Below are positions 17,064-25,191 of a stretch of 64,000 nt of DNA, one piece after another; within the stretch, counting starts at the first letter, position 1; the number at the start of each line of letters is the position of its first letter. A program made the position numbers and the translations under genes. The notes beneath the pieces were generated by a model, which had not been told where the DNA came from, ran no database searches, and worked only from the letters and a program-made list of their open reading frames with translations. Origin of the DNA: Microbacterium sp. MYb66 (GTDB lineage: Bacteria; Actinomycetota; Actinomycetes; Actinomycetales; Microbacteriaceae); contig NZ_PCOV01000002.1 in the NCBI RefSeq assembly GCF_002979435.1, positions 496,001 through 560,000 of the forward strand. Direction: 5' to 3'.

Positions 17064-18382
17064 GGCAGGTCCTCGAACGCGACGGTCACCCCGTCGCCGA
17101 GATCCACCACATCTCCGGAGAGGACCAGCGTCTGCTCGCCGGGGTGCAGGCGCATCGGATCGGCACCGGGGCGCAGCAGCGTCGACCCGTTCGTGGTGTG
17201 CAGGTCGATGATGACGACCGTGTCGCCCTCCGGCCGGATCTCGAGGTGGCTGCGGGAGATGTCCTGCTGCGGGCTCTCCACCGCGATCAGGTGCGGCAGG
17301 TTCGCGCCGCTCGCGCGGGTGGAGCGGGGCCGTCGTCCGATGATGACCGTGCGATCCAGAGCCACCACCTGTCCTGAGGAGACGCGGATGCGCCCCGTCG
17401 CGGCCACCGCGGGCGCCGCCACCGGGATGACCTCCGTCGGGGCCTCCGCGGCGCCGGACGCGTCGGGAGCGGGCTGGCGGAGGCTGCGGAGCTCCTCCGC
17501 GGAGATCGTCGCACCGTCGTGGTCGCCCGAGACGGCAGGGGCATCGACGGCGGGAGCCTCCGGCTCTTCGCTCGGCCGCACGGCCGCGTCCTCGATGGGG
17601 GTGTGCACGGTGGCTCCCCACAGGTGGTCGAACTCGTCGGCCGGCGGCGCGAACGTCGCCTCGCTCGGCACCAGCGTCGCATCGATCACGCCCGCGTCGG
17701 CCGGCTCGGATGCCGCATCGGCCCCCGACACCTCGGGGACGTCGCTGACCTCGACGGGTACCACGGGTGGAACGACGGGAACGACGCCGACGGCTCCCAC
17801 GCCGGGAGGGGGCGGGAGCGGAGTCGAGGCGCCCGTGGGCGGCGCAGGGGCCAGCGGCGGCGCCGGGGTCGCCGGTGTCGGGGGTGTCGGGTCGAGCACC
17901 GGTGCGGGGCCGGCCGCGACCGGGACCGCATCCGCGTCCGCCGGCTCGATGTCGGCGCTCACGGCGGCGGCGAGCACGATGCCGCTCTGCACGGGAAGCG
18001 CGGAACCCGAACCGCCCTCGTCGACCGTGATCTCCACCTTCGAGACTCCGGGGACGAAGCGCTCGCTCCAGGTCGTGACGTCGGCTCCGGAGAAGCTCTG
18101 CGCCTCGGCATCCGCGCCCGTGATCCGCACCGCGAGTGCACCGCGCACGGCCACCCGCGCATCGGTCCCCTCCAGCACGGCGGCCACGAAGGAGGGCATG
18201 TCGGCGAACGAGCCGCCCGCCCGTGTGGTGAGCACGTCGATCACGGTGGCCAGGCTGCGCTCGCGCGGCAGCCGGTCCCACAGCTCCGCGACGGTCTCGC
18301 CCGTGGCATCCGGAGGCAGCGCCACCAGGGCGCCGGGAATCACGATCAGGTACCACTGTCCCGGTCGGTAGATCGTCTGCAT
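17060..18382 (-). CDS. FHA domain protein, 440 aa
   Basis: Phosphothreonine-binding adaptor. The N-terminal domain (about 1-150) is shared with other proteins of such clusters and is of unknown role. The middle (about 155-330) is an acidic Pro/Ala-rich linker. A C-terminal FHA domain (about 335-440) has I-I-G-R-R-P, the S-R-S-H-L-E-I pThr pocket and T-T-N-G-S. No membrane segment. It starts with ATG overlapping the PP2C stop by one base and ends overlapping the kinase start. It probably reads kinase signals during assembly or activity of the secretion machine. Confidence 0.88.
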   Translation of the reverse strand: MQTIYRPGQWYLIVIPGALVALPPDATGETVAELWDRLPRERSLATVIDVLTTRAGGSFADMPSFVAAVLEGTDARVAVRGALAVRITGADAEAQSFSGADVTTWSERFVPGVSKVEITVDEGGSGSALPVQSGIVLAAAVSADIEPADADAVPVAAGPAPVLDPTPPTPATPAPPLAPAPPTGASTPLPPPPGVGAVGVVPVVPPVVPVEVSDVPEVSGADAASEPADAGVIDATLVPSEATFAPPADEFDHLWGATVHTPIEDAAVRPSEEPEAPAVDAPAVSGDHDGATISAEELRSLRQPAPDASGAAEAPTEVIPVAAPAVAATGRIRVSSGQVVALDRTVIIGRRPRSTRASGANLPHLIAVESPQQDISRSHLEIRPEGDTVVIIDLHTTNGSTLLRPGADPMRLHPGEQTLVLSGDVVDLGDGVTVAFEDLP

Positions 18383-19194
18383 CAGCGAACCCCTCCTGCT
18401 GCGGCTTCTCGCGGGCGTGTGTCGGCGTCGATGTCGTCGGCCTGGAGCAGTGCCCCCGGCCGCGAGGCGACCGAGACGGCGTCGACGATCACCACGGTGA
18501 TGTTGTCACGGCCGCCCGCCTGCACGGCCTCGTCGACCAGGATGTCGGCCGCCCGCTGCGGGTCGGACTCCGATCCCAGTATGTGCTTGATCCGCGCGTC
18601 GGAGACCTCGGTGGTCAGCCCGTCGGAGCAGATCAGCATCCGATCGCCGAGCTCGGCGGGGAACAGCCAGTAGTCGGCGTCTCCGGTGCTGCTCGCCCCG
18701 ATCGCGCGCGTGATGATGTTGCGGCGACGATCGGTCGCGGCCTCCGCCGCCGTGAGCTCGCCCGACTCGATGAGCTCCTGCACGACGGAGTGGTCGACGC
18801 TGATCTGCTCGAGCTCGCCGTCGGCGAGGCGGTAGGTGCGCGAGTCGCCGATGTTGACGGTGAGCCAGTAGCCCATGCCCTCGACCGAGGCCACCACGAC
18901 ACCGCTCAGCGTGGTCCCCGCTCGGCCGTTGCCGTCGCCGGAGAGCGCCTCGACCGCGAGCCGCGCACGGGCCAGAGCGTCGAGCAGATCGTCGAGTTCG
19001 AGGTCGGCCCGCCCGATGTAGCGTGCGAACTCGTCGATCACGGTGGCGCTCGCCCGCTCGCCCGCTTCGTGCCCGCCCATGCCGTCGGCGACCAGGAACA
19101 GCGGAGAGCTCGCCATGTACGAGTCCTCGTTCAGCGGGCGACGGAGGCCGGAGTGCGTCGCCGCCCCCGTGGCGACGATGAGTGGAACGGTCAT
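18382..19194 (-). CDS. PP2C-type Ser/Thr protein phosphatase, 270 aa
   Basis: Removes phosphate from Ser/Thr residues, presumably reversing the neighbouring kinase. Metal-binding motifs are all present: N-E-D-S-Y near residue 22, VADGMGGHEAGE, G-D-S-R-T-Y, SDGLTTEVSD and D-N-I-T-V-V. The length is normal for a soluble, single-domain bacterial PP2C. It overlaps RDD-FHA upstream (ATGA) and FHA downstream (TGATG). Confidence 0.95.
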   Translation of the reverse strand: MTVPLIVATGAATHSGLRRPLNEDSYMASSPLFLVADGMGGHEAGERASATVIDEFARYIGRADLELDDLLDALARARLAVEALSGDGNGRAGTTLSGVVVASVEGMGYWLTVNIGDSRTYRLADGELEQISVDHSVVQELIESGELTAAEAATDRRRNIITRAIGASSTGDADYWLFPAELGDRMLICSDGLTTEVSDARIKHILGSESDPQRAADILVDEAVQAGGRDNITVVIVDAVSVASRPGALLQADDIDADTRPREAAAGGVR

Positions 19195-20507
19195 GCGTAC
19201 CCTCCGACCATGACGACGCGGTCGCCGATCTCGATGACGTCGCCGAGCTTGATCGGCACGCGCTGGCCCGCGGGGCAGGCGATGCGCTGTCCGTCACGGA
19301 CGATGGTGAGGCCGTTGGTCGAATGACGGTCGAGGATCCAGCCGCCGGAGGTCTCGGCCGCCGCCTCGAAATGCGTCTTCGACAGGGAGAGCGTCTCGTC
19401 GCGCACCGGGACGACGACGGCGCCCTCCTCCGGTCCGGGGTTGCGCCCGAAGACCGTGCGCCGCGAGACCGAGACGCGGGTCCCGTCATCCCACGTGAAC
19501 ACCAGACGGTGTCCGGGGATGCTGATGCGCGTCTCCTCGAGATCGTCCTCGACGAACGCCGGCGCGGGTGCCGGAGCGGGCGCGGATGCCGGTAGGGGCG
19601 GCGCCGGCGGCACGACCGCAGGCGCGGGAGGTGCCGGCGGGGTCGCGACCGGCGCGGGCGGGGTCGCGGGAGCGGGCGGTGCGACCGGCGCGGGAGGCAC
19701 CGGCGGAGCCTCGGCGGGCGCGGGCACGGCGGCTGGTGCAGGCGAGGAGGCGACCGGCGCCGGCGTCCTCGCGGGCGGACCGTCCTGCGTGACACCGGGC
19801 ACATAGGCGATCATCCCGGAGTCCTGCACCGGCGCGGTGAAGCTCCGGGCTGCGGGCGCCGCAGCGGCAGCCTGCGAGGCCTCCGCCGACCCGATGCTCG
19901 GTGCGGCGGGCGCGGCGGCAGGGGCGGCGGCCACGGCCGGCGCGGCCGGCGCGAAGCCGGGCATCGGCGCCGGAGGAAGCCGTTCGAACGAAGGGGCGGG
20001 CAGCAGCGGCGGCGCTTCCGGGATCGGCTCCTCTTCGACGACGGGTTCCGGAGCTGCCACCCGCGCGTCGAGCATGAGCGAGGACGCGACCTTGTCGTGC
20101 CAGCCCTGGAACCGTCCCGAACCGTCGAACAGCGGGCTGAAGTACCCGACCACGATCGCGGCGGCGAGGCCGAAGATGATGTTCCGCAGCAGCGTGCGCC
20201 CGAAGCCGAGCGGGGCGCCGTCAGCCGCCGACACGAGCCGCAGCCCCTGCGCGCGCATGCCGATGGAGCCCTTGCCCGCCTGCATGACGGTGTAGACGAT
20301 GAACCACCCGAGCAGCACCAGGCTCACGAGAGGGCCGCCGATGACGAGCGTCGTGATCGAGGCCTCGATCCCGCCGGAGAGTGCGACCGCGAGGATGAGC
20401 CCTCCGGTGAGCAGGACGGTCAGCCCTCCGGCGATCAGGGCGTCGATGACATAGGCGACCGCGCGACGGGAGATCGGCGCGATCTGATCGAACGCGGGCT
20501 GCGTCAT
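19191..20507 (-). CDS. RDD-family membrane protein with C-terminal FHA domain, 438 aa
   Basis: The N-terminal RDD domain (about 10-145) begins with S-R-R-A-V-A-Y-V-I-D. It has hydrophobic segments near 22-48, 55-75 and 107-125, and includes the RDD-typical aspartate and a G-W-H-D-K element. A long Pro/Ala-rich linker (about 150-325) follows, then a cytoplasmic FHA domain (about 333-438) with T-V-F-G-R-N and S-K-T-H-F. It tethers a phosphothreonine reader to the membrane, a likely recruiting site for the kinase-controlled machine. It overlaps both neighbours by 4 nt. Confidence 0.9.
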   Translation of the reverse strand: MTQPAFDQIAPISRRAVAYVIDALIAGGLTVLLTGGLILAVALSGGIEASITTLVIGGPLVSLVLLGWFIVYTVMQAGKGSIGMRAQGLRLVSAADGAPLGFGRTLLRNIIFGLAAAIVVGYFSPLFDGSGRFQGWHDKVASSLMLDARVAAPEPVVEEEPIPEAPPLLPAPSFERLPPAPMPGFAPAAPAVAAAPAAAPAAPSIGSAEASQAAAAAPAARSFTAPVQDSGMIAYVPGVTQDGPPARTPAPVASSPAPAAVPAPAEAPPVPPAPVAPPAPATPPAPVATPPAPPAPAVVPPAPPLPASAPAPAPAPAFVEDDLEETRISIPGHRLVFTWDDGTRVSVSRRTVFGRNPGPEEGAVVVPVRDETLSLSKTHFEAAAETSGGWILDRHSTNGLTIVRDGQRIACPAGQRVPIKLGDVIEIGDRVVMVGGYA

Positions 20508-22906
20508 GGGGTCTCACTCTCGGAGGACGGGGGCGTCGTGCCGGGGTTGCTCTCGATGGTGCCAGGTTCGCGGCGCACGCGCGCGGTCGCCGCCTCCTTC
20601 AGATTCTGGAATCCGTTCGAGATCGCGGAGCCGCCGACCAGGGATCGCATGCTCAGTCGCGCCTTGATGCGCTTCCAGAAGCCGGCTTCCTTCCCGAGCC
20701 CGCCGACGATCTCGTCGACCTCGTGCCAGAAGGTCTCGACGTCCTGCGGGGTCGGCTCGGACGGACCGAAAACGTCGGCGTCGGCGCGTTCCGCGAGCGC
20801 GGTGACCTGCGGCACCGTGAGCGCGGATGCCACGACCGAGGCCTCCTCGATCCTGGTGCCGCCGGGGGCGAGGCGAGCGCCGTAGTCGATCGCGCGGTCG
20901 GTCAGCTCATCCCATCCGCCGCTGATGCGGTCGGATGTGCGTTCGGCTGCGCGACGGGATCGGCGCTTGGCCGCCTTCCACGCGCCGATCACGATGAACG
21001 GAGAAGCCAGCAGGGCGATCACGCCGAGCGAGATGCCGCCGATCAGGAGGATGGCGCCGATGATCCCGGCCAGGTTGAGACTCTCGTCCTCGGACTCGCG
21101 GTCGTCGGGCAGGGTCGGCGGCAGGTCGACGGGCTCCTGCGGCGGAGGCGGCGGCTGCAGCACCTGCGGCTTCGGGTCGACACGCGGCTTGGTGTTCTGG
21201 TCGTTGGGGACCTGGTCTTCGGGCGGGGTCGGGTTGAAGGTGACCCAGCCGATCCCCTCGAAGTTGACCTCGACCCACGCGTGGACGTTGTCGCCGGTGG
21301 CGGTGAACAGGGCGTCGCCGGCCTGCTCCTCATCCGGGTAGTAGCCCAGGACGACGCGAGCGGGGATGTCGATCTGCCCGGCGAGCAGCGCCATCGCCAC
21401 GGCGTACTGCTCGTCGTCGCCGATCATCTGCTCGGCGCCCACCAGGGTGGAGATGCGCTCCGCGGTGTGTCCGGCCCGCGAGAGGACCTCGCCCTCGAGG
21501 CCATGGCTGAAGAAGCCGCCCTCGGAGAGGAAGTTCTCGAGCGCCCGCACCTGTTCGATCGGCGTCTCGGCTCCGGAGACCGTCTCGGCGGCCAGCGAGG
21601 TGAGCTCTTCCGGCACGTTGCTCGGCTTCGGCATGGCCACGGAGCCGAACGGCACCTCGGCGAGCCGCTCGTCGTCGGGCTCGCTCGGCATGACGGCGTC
21701 GACCGCGTACTGGTCGCCCTCGGTCAGTCCCGAGGTCGCGACGGCGGTGCCGGTCACGGTGTTCACGAACGTGCCGCGGCGCAGCTGCTCGGCGTCGTCG
21801 CCGCTGAACCGGATCGCCGACAGCGTGCCCGCTGTCGGCACCCACACCCCGCGGTACTCGTCGATCTCGATCTTGAGCGTGACCGGGACGCCCTCGGCGT
21901 CCGGCGCCATGCTCGAGCGCAGCGGGGCGAACGCGCTCGACGAGGTGGGCCCGCCGTCGGTGACGTTGTAGACCATGCCGTCGAACTGATCCATGACGGC
22001 GGTGCGGATGCGCGCGCCCTTGGGAAGTCCCTGCACCGTGAAGAGCGTGTCCTCGGCCTGGTCGCGCACGTTCTTGCGGAACGCCTGCAGCGGGCTCGGG
22101 TAGTCGCGGATGTCGAACGGCGGGATGATGACGTCGCGGAAGACGTGCCGCGGCTGGGCAGGGGTCGCGACCGCGCTGGTGGCGATGCCCGCGCCTCCGG
22201 CGACGGCGAGCACCGCGACGCCGGCGAGCAGGCGTCGGGTGCGCATGTGCGCGGCCCGGGAGGGATCGACCTCGCTCACCGACACGGCCATGTTCTGCGG
22301 AGCCCACAGCTGGCGGAGGGCGAGCCAGGCCATGCTGACGACGGCGAACACGAGTCCCTGCACGAGCGGGAAGGCGGGCTCGGGCGTGCCGAGCGCGATG
22401 ACGAGCATCAGCAGGACACCCGCGGGCAGCAGCGCCCAGGCCACCTGCGACAGGCGCAGCGCGAGCGACGCGGTCAGAGTGGTGACGACGAGCGCGAGCA
22501 GGAACGGGACGATGAGGTGCCCGTCGGCCGCCGCCACCGGGGCGACGGTAGTGAGCATCTGCTTCCAAGCGGTGACCGGGCCCAGCGCGAGCTTCTGCAG
22601 CGTCTCGAGCGTCGGGATGAAACCGAGGATGGACGTCTGCGGCAGCGCGAGGGCTCCACCGAACACGAAGTACGCGGCGACCGTGAGGCCGGCGATGATC
22701 AGGATGCCCCAGCGCCGCCAAGTCGAGACGGCCGCGATCGCGAGGCCGAGCAGGACGCCGCCGATGACCGCGGGGAGGAAGGACGGACCGGCGAAGGTCG
22801 GCCAGAATCCGACGAGCGAGGTCACGACCAGGAGCGCGGTCGCTCCCAGATCGAGGATCCAGCGGCGCGGGGAGAGCGCGACGGACGCGGTGGAGGGCGC
22901 GGTCAT
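20504..22906 (-). CDS. Transglutaminase-like membrane protein (TgpA/DUF3488 type) with degenerate active site, 800 aa
   Basis: The N-terminal half has about seven membrane helices in the first 245 residues. A large extracytoplasmic domain follows, containing the transglutaminase-like core (about 430-565), then a Pro-rich linker and another membrane helix (about 615-640). The catalytic triad appears lost. The cysteine motif reads G-D-D-E-Q-Y-A (about 496) where C is expected, the histidine remains in HAWVEV (about 543), and the usual F-D-P-T-P reads F-N-P-T-P (about 557). The rest of the fold is well kept (IPARVVLGYYP). A binding or scaffold role at the cell surface is likely. In TgpA clusters this protein travels with MoxR and DUF58, as here. 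Confidence 0.88.
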   Translation of the reverse strand: MTAPSTASVALSPRRWILDLGATALLVVTSLVGFWPTFAGPSFLPAVIGGVLLGLAIAAVSTWRRWGILIIAGLTVAAYFVFGGALALPQTSILGFIPTLETLQKLALGPVTAWKQMLTTVAPVAAADGHLIVPFLLALVVTTLTASLALRLSQVAWALLPAGVLLMLVIALGTPEPAFPLVQGLVFAVVSMAWLALRQLWAPQNMAVSVSEVDPSRAAHMRTRRLLAGVAVLAVAGGAGIATSAVATPAQPRHVFRDVIIPPFDIRDYPSPLQAFRKNVRDQAEDTLFTVQGLPKGARIRTAVMDQFDGMVYNVTDGGPTSSSAFAPLRSSMAPDAEGVPVTLKIEIDEYRGVWVPTAGTLSAIRFSGDDAEQLRRGTFVNTVTGTAVATSGLTEGDQYAVDAVMPSEPDDERLAEVPFGSVAMPKPSNVPEELTSLAAETVSGAETPIEQVRALENFLSEGGFFSHGLEGEVLSRAGHTAERISTLVGAEQMIGDDEQYAVAMALLAGQIDIPARVVLGYYPDEEQAGDALFTATGDNVHAWVEVNFEGIGWVTFNPTPPEDQVPNDQNTKPRVDPKPQVLQPPPPPQEPVDLPPTLPDDRESEDESLNLAGIIGAILLIGGISLGVIALLASPFIVIGAWKAAKRRSRRAAERTSDRISGGWDELTDRAIDYGARLAPGGTRIEEASVVASALTVPQVTALAERADADVFGPSEPTPQDVETFWHEVDEIVGGLGKEAGFWKRIKARLSMRSLVGGSAISNGFQNLKEAATARVRREPGTIESNPGTTPPSSESETP

Positions 22907-24165
22907 GCGAGCACCTTCTGCAGAGCGAGCGGAATCTGTTCGAGCGCGCCGATCGTGACGATGTCGGCCTCGCCGATGCGGCGCAGCGCCGGGGAGGTCA
23001 CGGTGGTATCGGCCACGACGACCAGCACCCTGGCGCCGAAGGGCAGGCGCGAGCATGCCAGGCGGAGGTCGTCGGAGCGCACCCGCGAGCCGCACACCAG
23101 CACGACGACGCTGGCGAGCGGCATCGTGGCCGCGACGACTCCGGCGAGGTCGGCGAGCCCGCCCTCCTTCGCCTTGCTGTTCTCGACGGCCGAGAGCGAG
23201 TCGAGGAGCTGCTTGCCGGTCCCCGCCGGCAGCTCGCGGCCCTGCACGCGCACGTCGACGCGCTGCGAGTCGCGGAGCGCCCGGAGACCGATGGACCCTG
23301 CCGCCGAGATCCCGAGCTCGAAATCGTCGGCGGTGTCGTAGTCGGCGCTGGAACGCGACAGACCGATCACGAAGTGCGAGCGGCGGGTCTCCTCGTACTG
23401 GCGGACCATCATCGTGCCGGTCCGGGCGGTCGAGCGCCAGTGCACGTGCCGCAGGTCGTCACCGGGCTGGTACTCGAGAAGGGCGTGGAACGACACGTCG
23501 TCGCGGGACAGGTCGGCCGCGGGCAGACCCTCGAGGTCGCGCAGGTAGCCCAGCGACTGACCGTCGAACAGCACGGTGCGCGGGTGCACGAACAGGTCGA
23601 CGGGGTCGTCGCGCCGGTGCGCCCGCTCGAAGAGACCGAGCGGGTCGCCGCGGACGACGCTCACCGGGCCCACCTTCACCACGCCGCGCTTCTGGGTGGG
23701 GATGGCGAAGAGCTCCTCCGCCTCCTCCCCCGGGGCGAGCCGCTGGATGCCGAACTCACCGCGACCGGCGCCGACGGGGAGCACGACGCGCGACGGCAGG
23801 ATCGCCCTGCTGCCCCGGTTGGCGAGGGTCAGTGCGCCGACCGCGCGCTCCCCCACGACCACGCGGGTCCGGGCGAGGTCGAGCGAGACGTCGTAGGCGG
23901 TGCGGCCGATCAGGAACAGCGCGCACAGGGCCACGGCGATCGCGATGACGACCGCGGCGACCGTGAACTCCACCCATCCGGCGACCTGACCGAGCACCCA
24001 GAAGCCGACGGCGAGAGCCATCAGCACCCAGGCCAGGGGACGGATCGCGGCGGTGATCTTCCGGAGGCGCGTCAGGATGCGCGCGCCGATGACGGCCGCG
24101 ATGTCACGCCATCCGGCGTCGCGTTCCGTCTGCGGCGGCGACGCCTGAAGGGCCTCCGCGGTCAT
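22903..24165 (-). CDS. DUF58 domain protein, 420 aa
   Basis: Membrane-associated partner of MoxR ATPases, often with a vWA-like fold. Two hydrophobic helices lie at about residues 43-82. The DUF58 signature YQPGDDLRHVHWRSTARTG is near 245, and a vWA-like C-terminal part follows. The chosen ATG (24165) overlaps the moxR stop by one base; longer readings run into moxR. It overlaps the transglutaminase-like gene by 4 nt. Together with MoxR and the transglutaminase-like protein it forms a conserved trio of unknown exact function, thought to act in assembly of envelope complexes. Confidence 0.92.
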   Translation of the reverse strand: MTAEALQASPPQTERDAGWRDIAAVIGARILTRLRKITAAIRPLAWVLMALAVGFWVLGQVAGWVEFTVAAVVIAIAVALCALFLIGRTAYDVSLDLARTRVVVGERAVGALTLANRGSRAILPSRVVLPVGAGRGEFGIQRLAPGEEAEELFAIPTQKRGVVKVGPVSVVRGDPLGLFERAHRRDDPVDLFVHPRTVLFDGQSLGYLRDLEGLPAADLSRDDVSFHALLEYQPGDDLRHVHWRSTARTGTMMVRQYEETRRSHFVIGLSRSSADYDTADDFELGISAAGSIGLRALRDSQRVDVRVQGRELPAGTGKQLLDSLSAVENSKAKEGGLADLAGVVAATMPLASVVVLVCGSRVRSDDLRLACSRLPFGARVLVVVADTTVTSPALRRIGEADIVTIGALEQIPLALQKVLA

Positions 24166-25136
24166 CAGGCCGCCGCTCGGGCCTGGGGAGCCGCGACGCC
24201 GTCGAGCACGCGGGCGATGACGGTGTCGCTGCTCGTGCCGGCGAACTCGGCTTCGGCGTCGAGAAGCAGACGGTGCTGCCACACCGGGCGCGCGAGAGCC
24301 TTGATGTCGTCGGGGAGCACGAAGTGACGCCCCTGGGCTGCCGCCCACACCTTGGCGATGCGGATCATCGCGATCGCGCCTCGGACCGAGACGCCGAGCC
24401 GGATCGCGCCGTCTTCACGGCTCGCCTCGGCGAGCTCGGCGACGTAGCGGAGCACCGCGGGCTCGACGTGCACGGACGCGGCGAGGTCGGCCATGTCGGC
24501 GACGGCGCTGGTCGTGATGATCGCCGAGAGACCGGCGGACGGGTTGCGGTCGGATGCTCCGGCGAGGATGCTCTCCGTGACGGCCAGGTCGGGGTATCCG
24601 ATCGACGTCTTGATCAGGAAGCGGTCGAGCTGGGCCTCGGGGAGCTTGTACGTGCCCGCCTGCTCGATCGGGTTCTGCGTGGCGATGACGAGGAACGGAC
24701 GCCCGGCCTCATGCGTGACGCCGTCGACCGTGACCCGCGACTCCTCCATGACCTCGAGCAGCGCCGACTGGGTCTTCGGCGATGCGCGGTTGATCTCGTC
24801 CGCCAGCACGATCGACGCGAAGATCGGTCCCTTGTGGAACTCGAAGCGGTGCGACTGCTGGTCGTAGATCGTCACACCCGTCACGTCGGACGGCAGCAGG
24901 TCCGGCGTGAACTGGATGCGCGCGCTGGTGCCCTGGACGGTCGCGGCGAGAGCCTTGGCGAGGCTGGTCTTGCCGGTGCCCGGTGCATCCTCGAGGAGCA
25001 CATGCCCCTCGGCGAGCATCGCGGCGAGCACGAGACCGACGATCTCCTGCTTGCCCTGCACGGCCTTGTCGACGTTCTCCACCAGGCGCTGGAAGGTGCC
25101 CTGGAACCAGGCGGCCTGCTCGGGGGTCATTGTCAT
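24165..25136 (-). CDS. MoxR-family AAA+ ATPase, 323 aa
   Basis: Chaperone-like ATPase. Walker A is APGTGKTS (about residue 54), Walker B is VLADEINRA (about 113), sensor 1 is in IATQNPIEQ, and an AAA lid follows. Cytoplasmic, normal length. AAGGAA lies 10 nt before the ATG at 25136; a second ATG two codons on is the alternative. It is 55 nt downstream of the giant surface protein gene and starts the run of overlapping genes. It probably remodels or activates DUF58-associated membrane partners. Confidence 0.95.
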   Translation of the reverse strand: MTMTPEQAAWFQGTFQRLVENVDKAVQGKQEIVGLVLAAMLAEGHVLLEDAPGTGKTSLAKALAATVQGTSARIQFTPDLLPSDVTGVTIYDQQSHRFEFHKGPIFASIVLADEINRASPKTQSALLEVMEESRVTVDGVTHEAGRPFLVIATQNPIEQAGTYKLPEAQLDRFLIKTSIGYPDLAVTESILAGASDRNPSAGLSAIITTSAVADMADLAASVHVEPAVLRYVAELAEASREDGAIRLGVSVRGAIAMIRIAKVWAAAQGRHFVLPDDIKALARPVWQHRLLLDAEAEFAGTSSDTVIARVLDGVAAPQARAAA

Positions 25137-25191
25137 GAGTGTGTCGTTCCTTGTCGTGTGGAGAGAGTTCTTACGCCGGGAGCGGGAGCCG

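Noticed and set aside
20723..23341. Plus-strand open frame of 872 codons opposite the transglutaminase-like and DUF58 genes
   Set aside because: Shadow frame; Arg/Gly/Asp-rich and crosses two real gene boundaries.
25137..25191. Separate promoter for moxR
   Set aside because: The 55-bp gap has a ribosome-binding site but no palindrome and no convincing -35/-10 pair.
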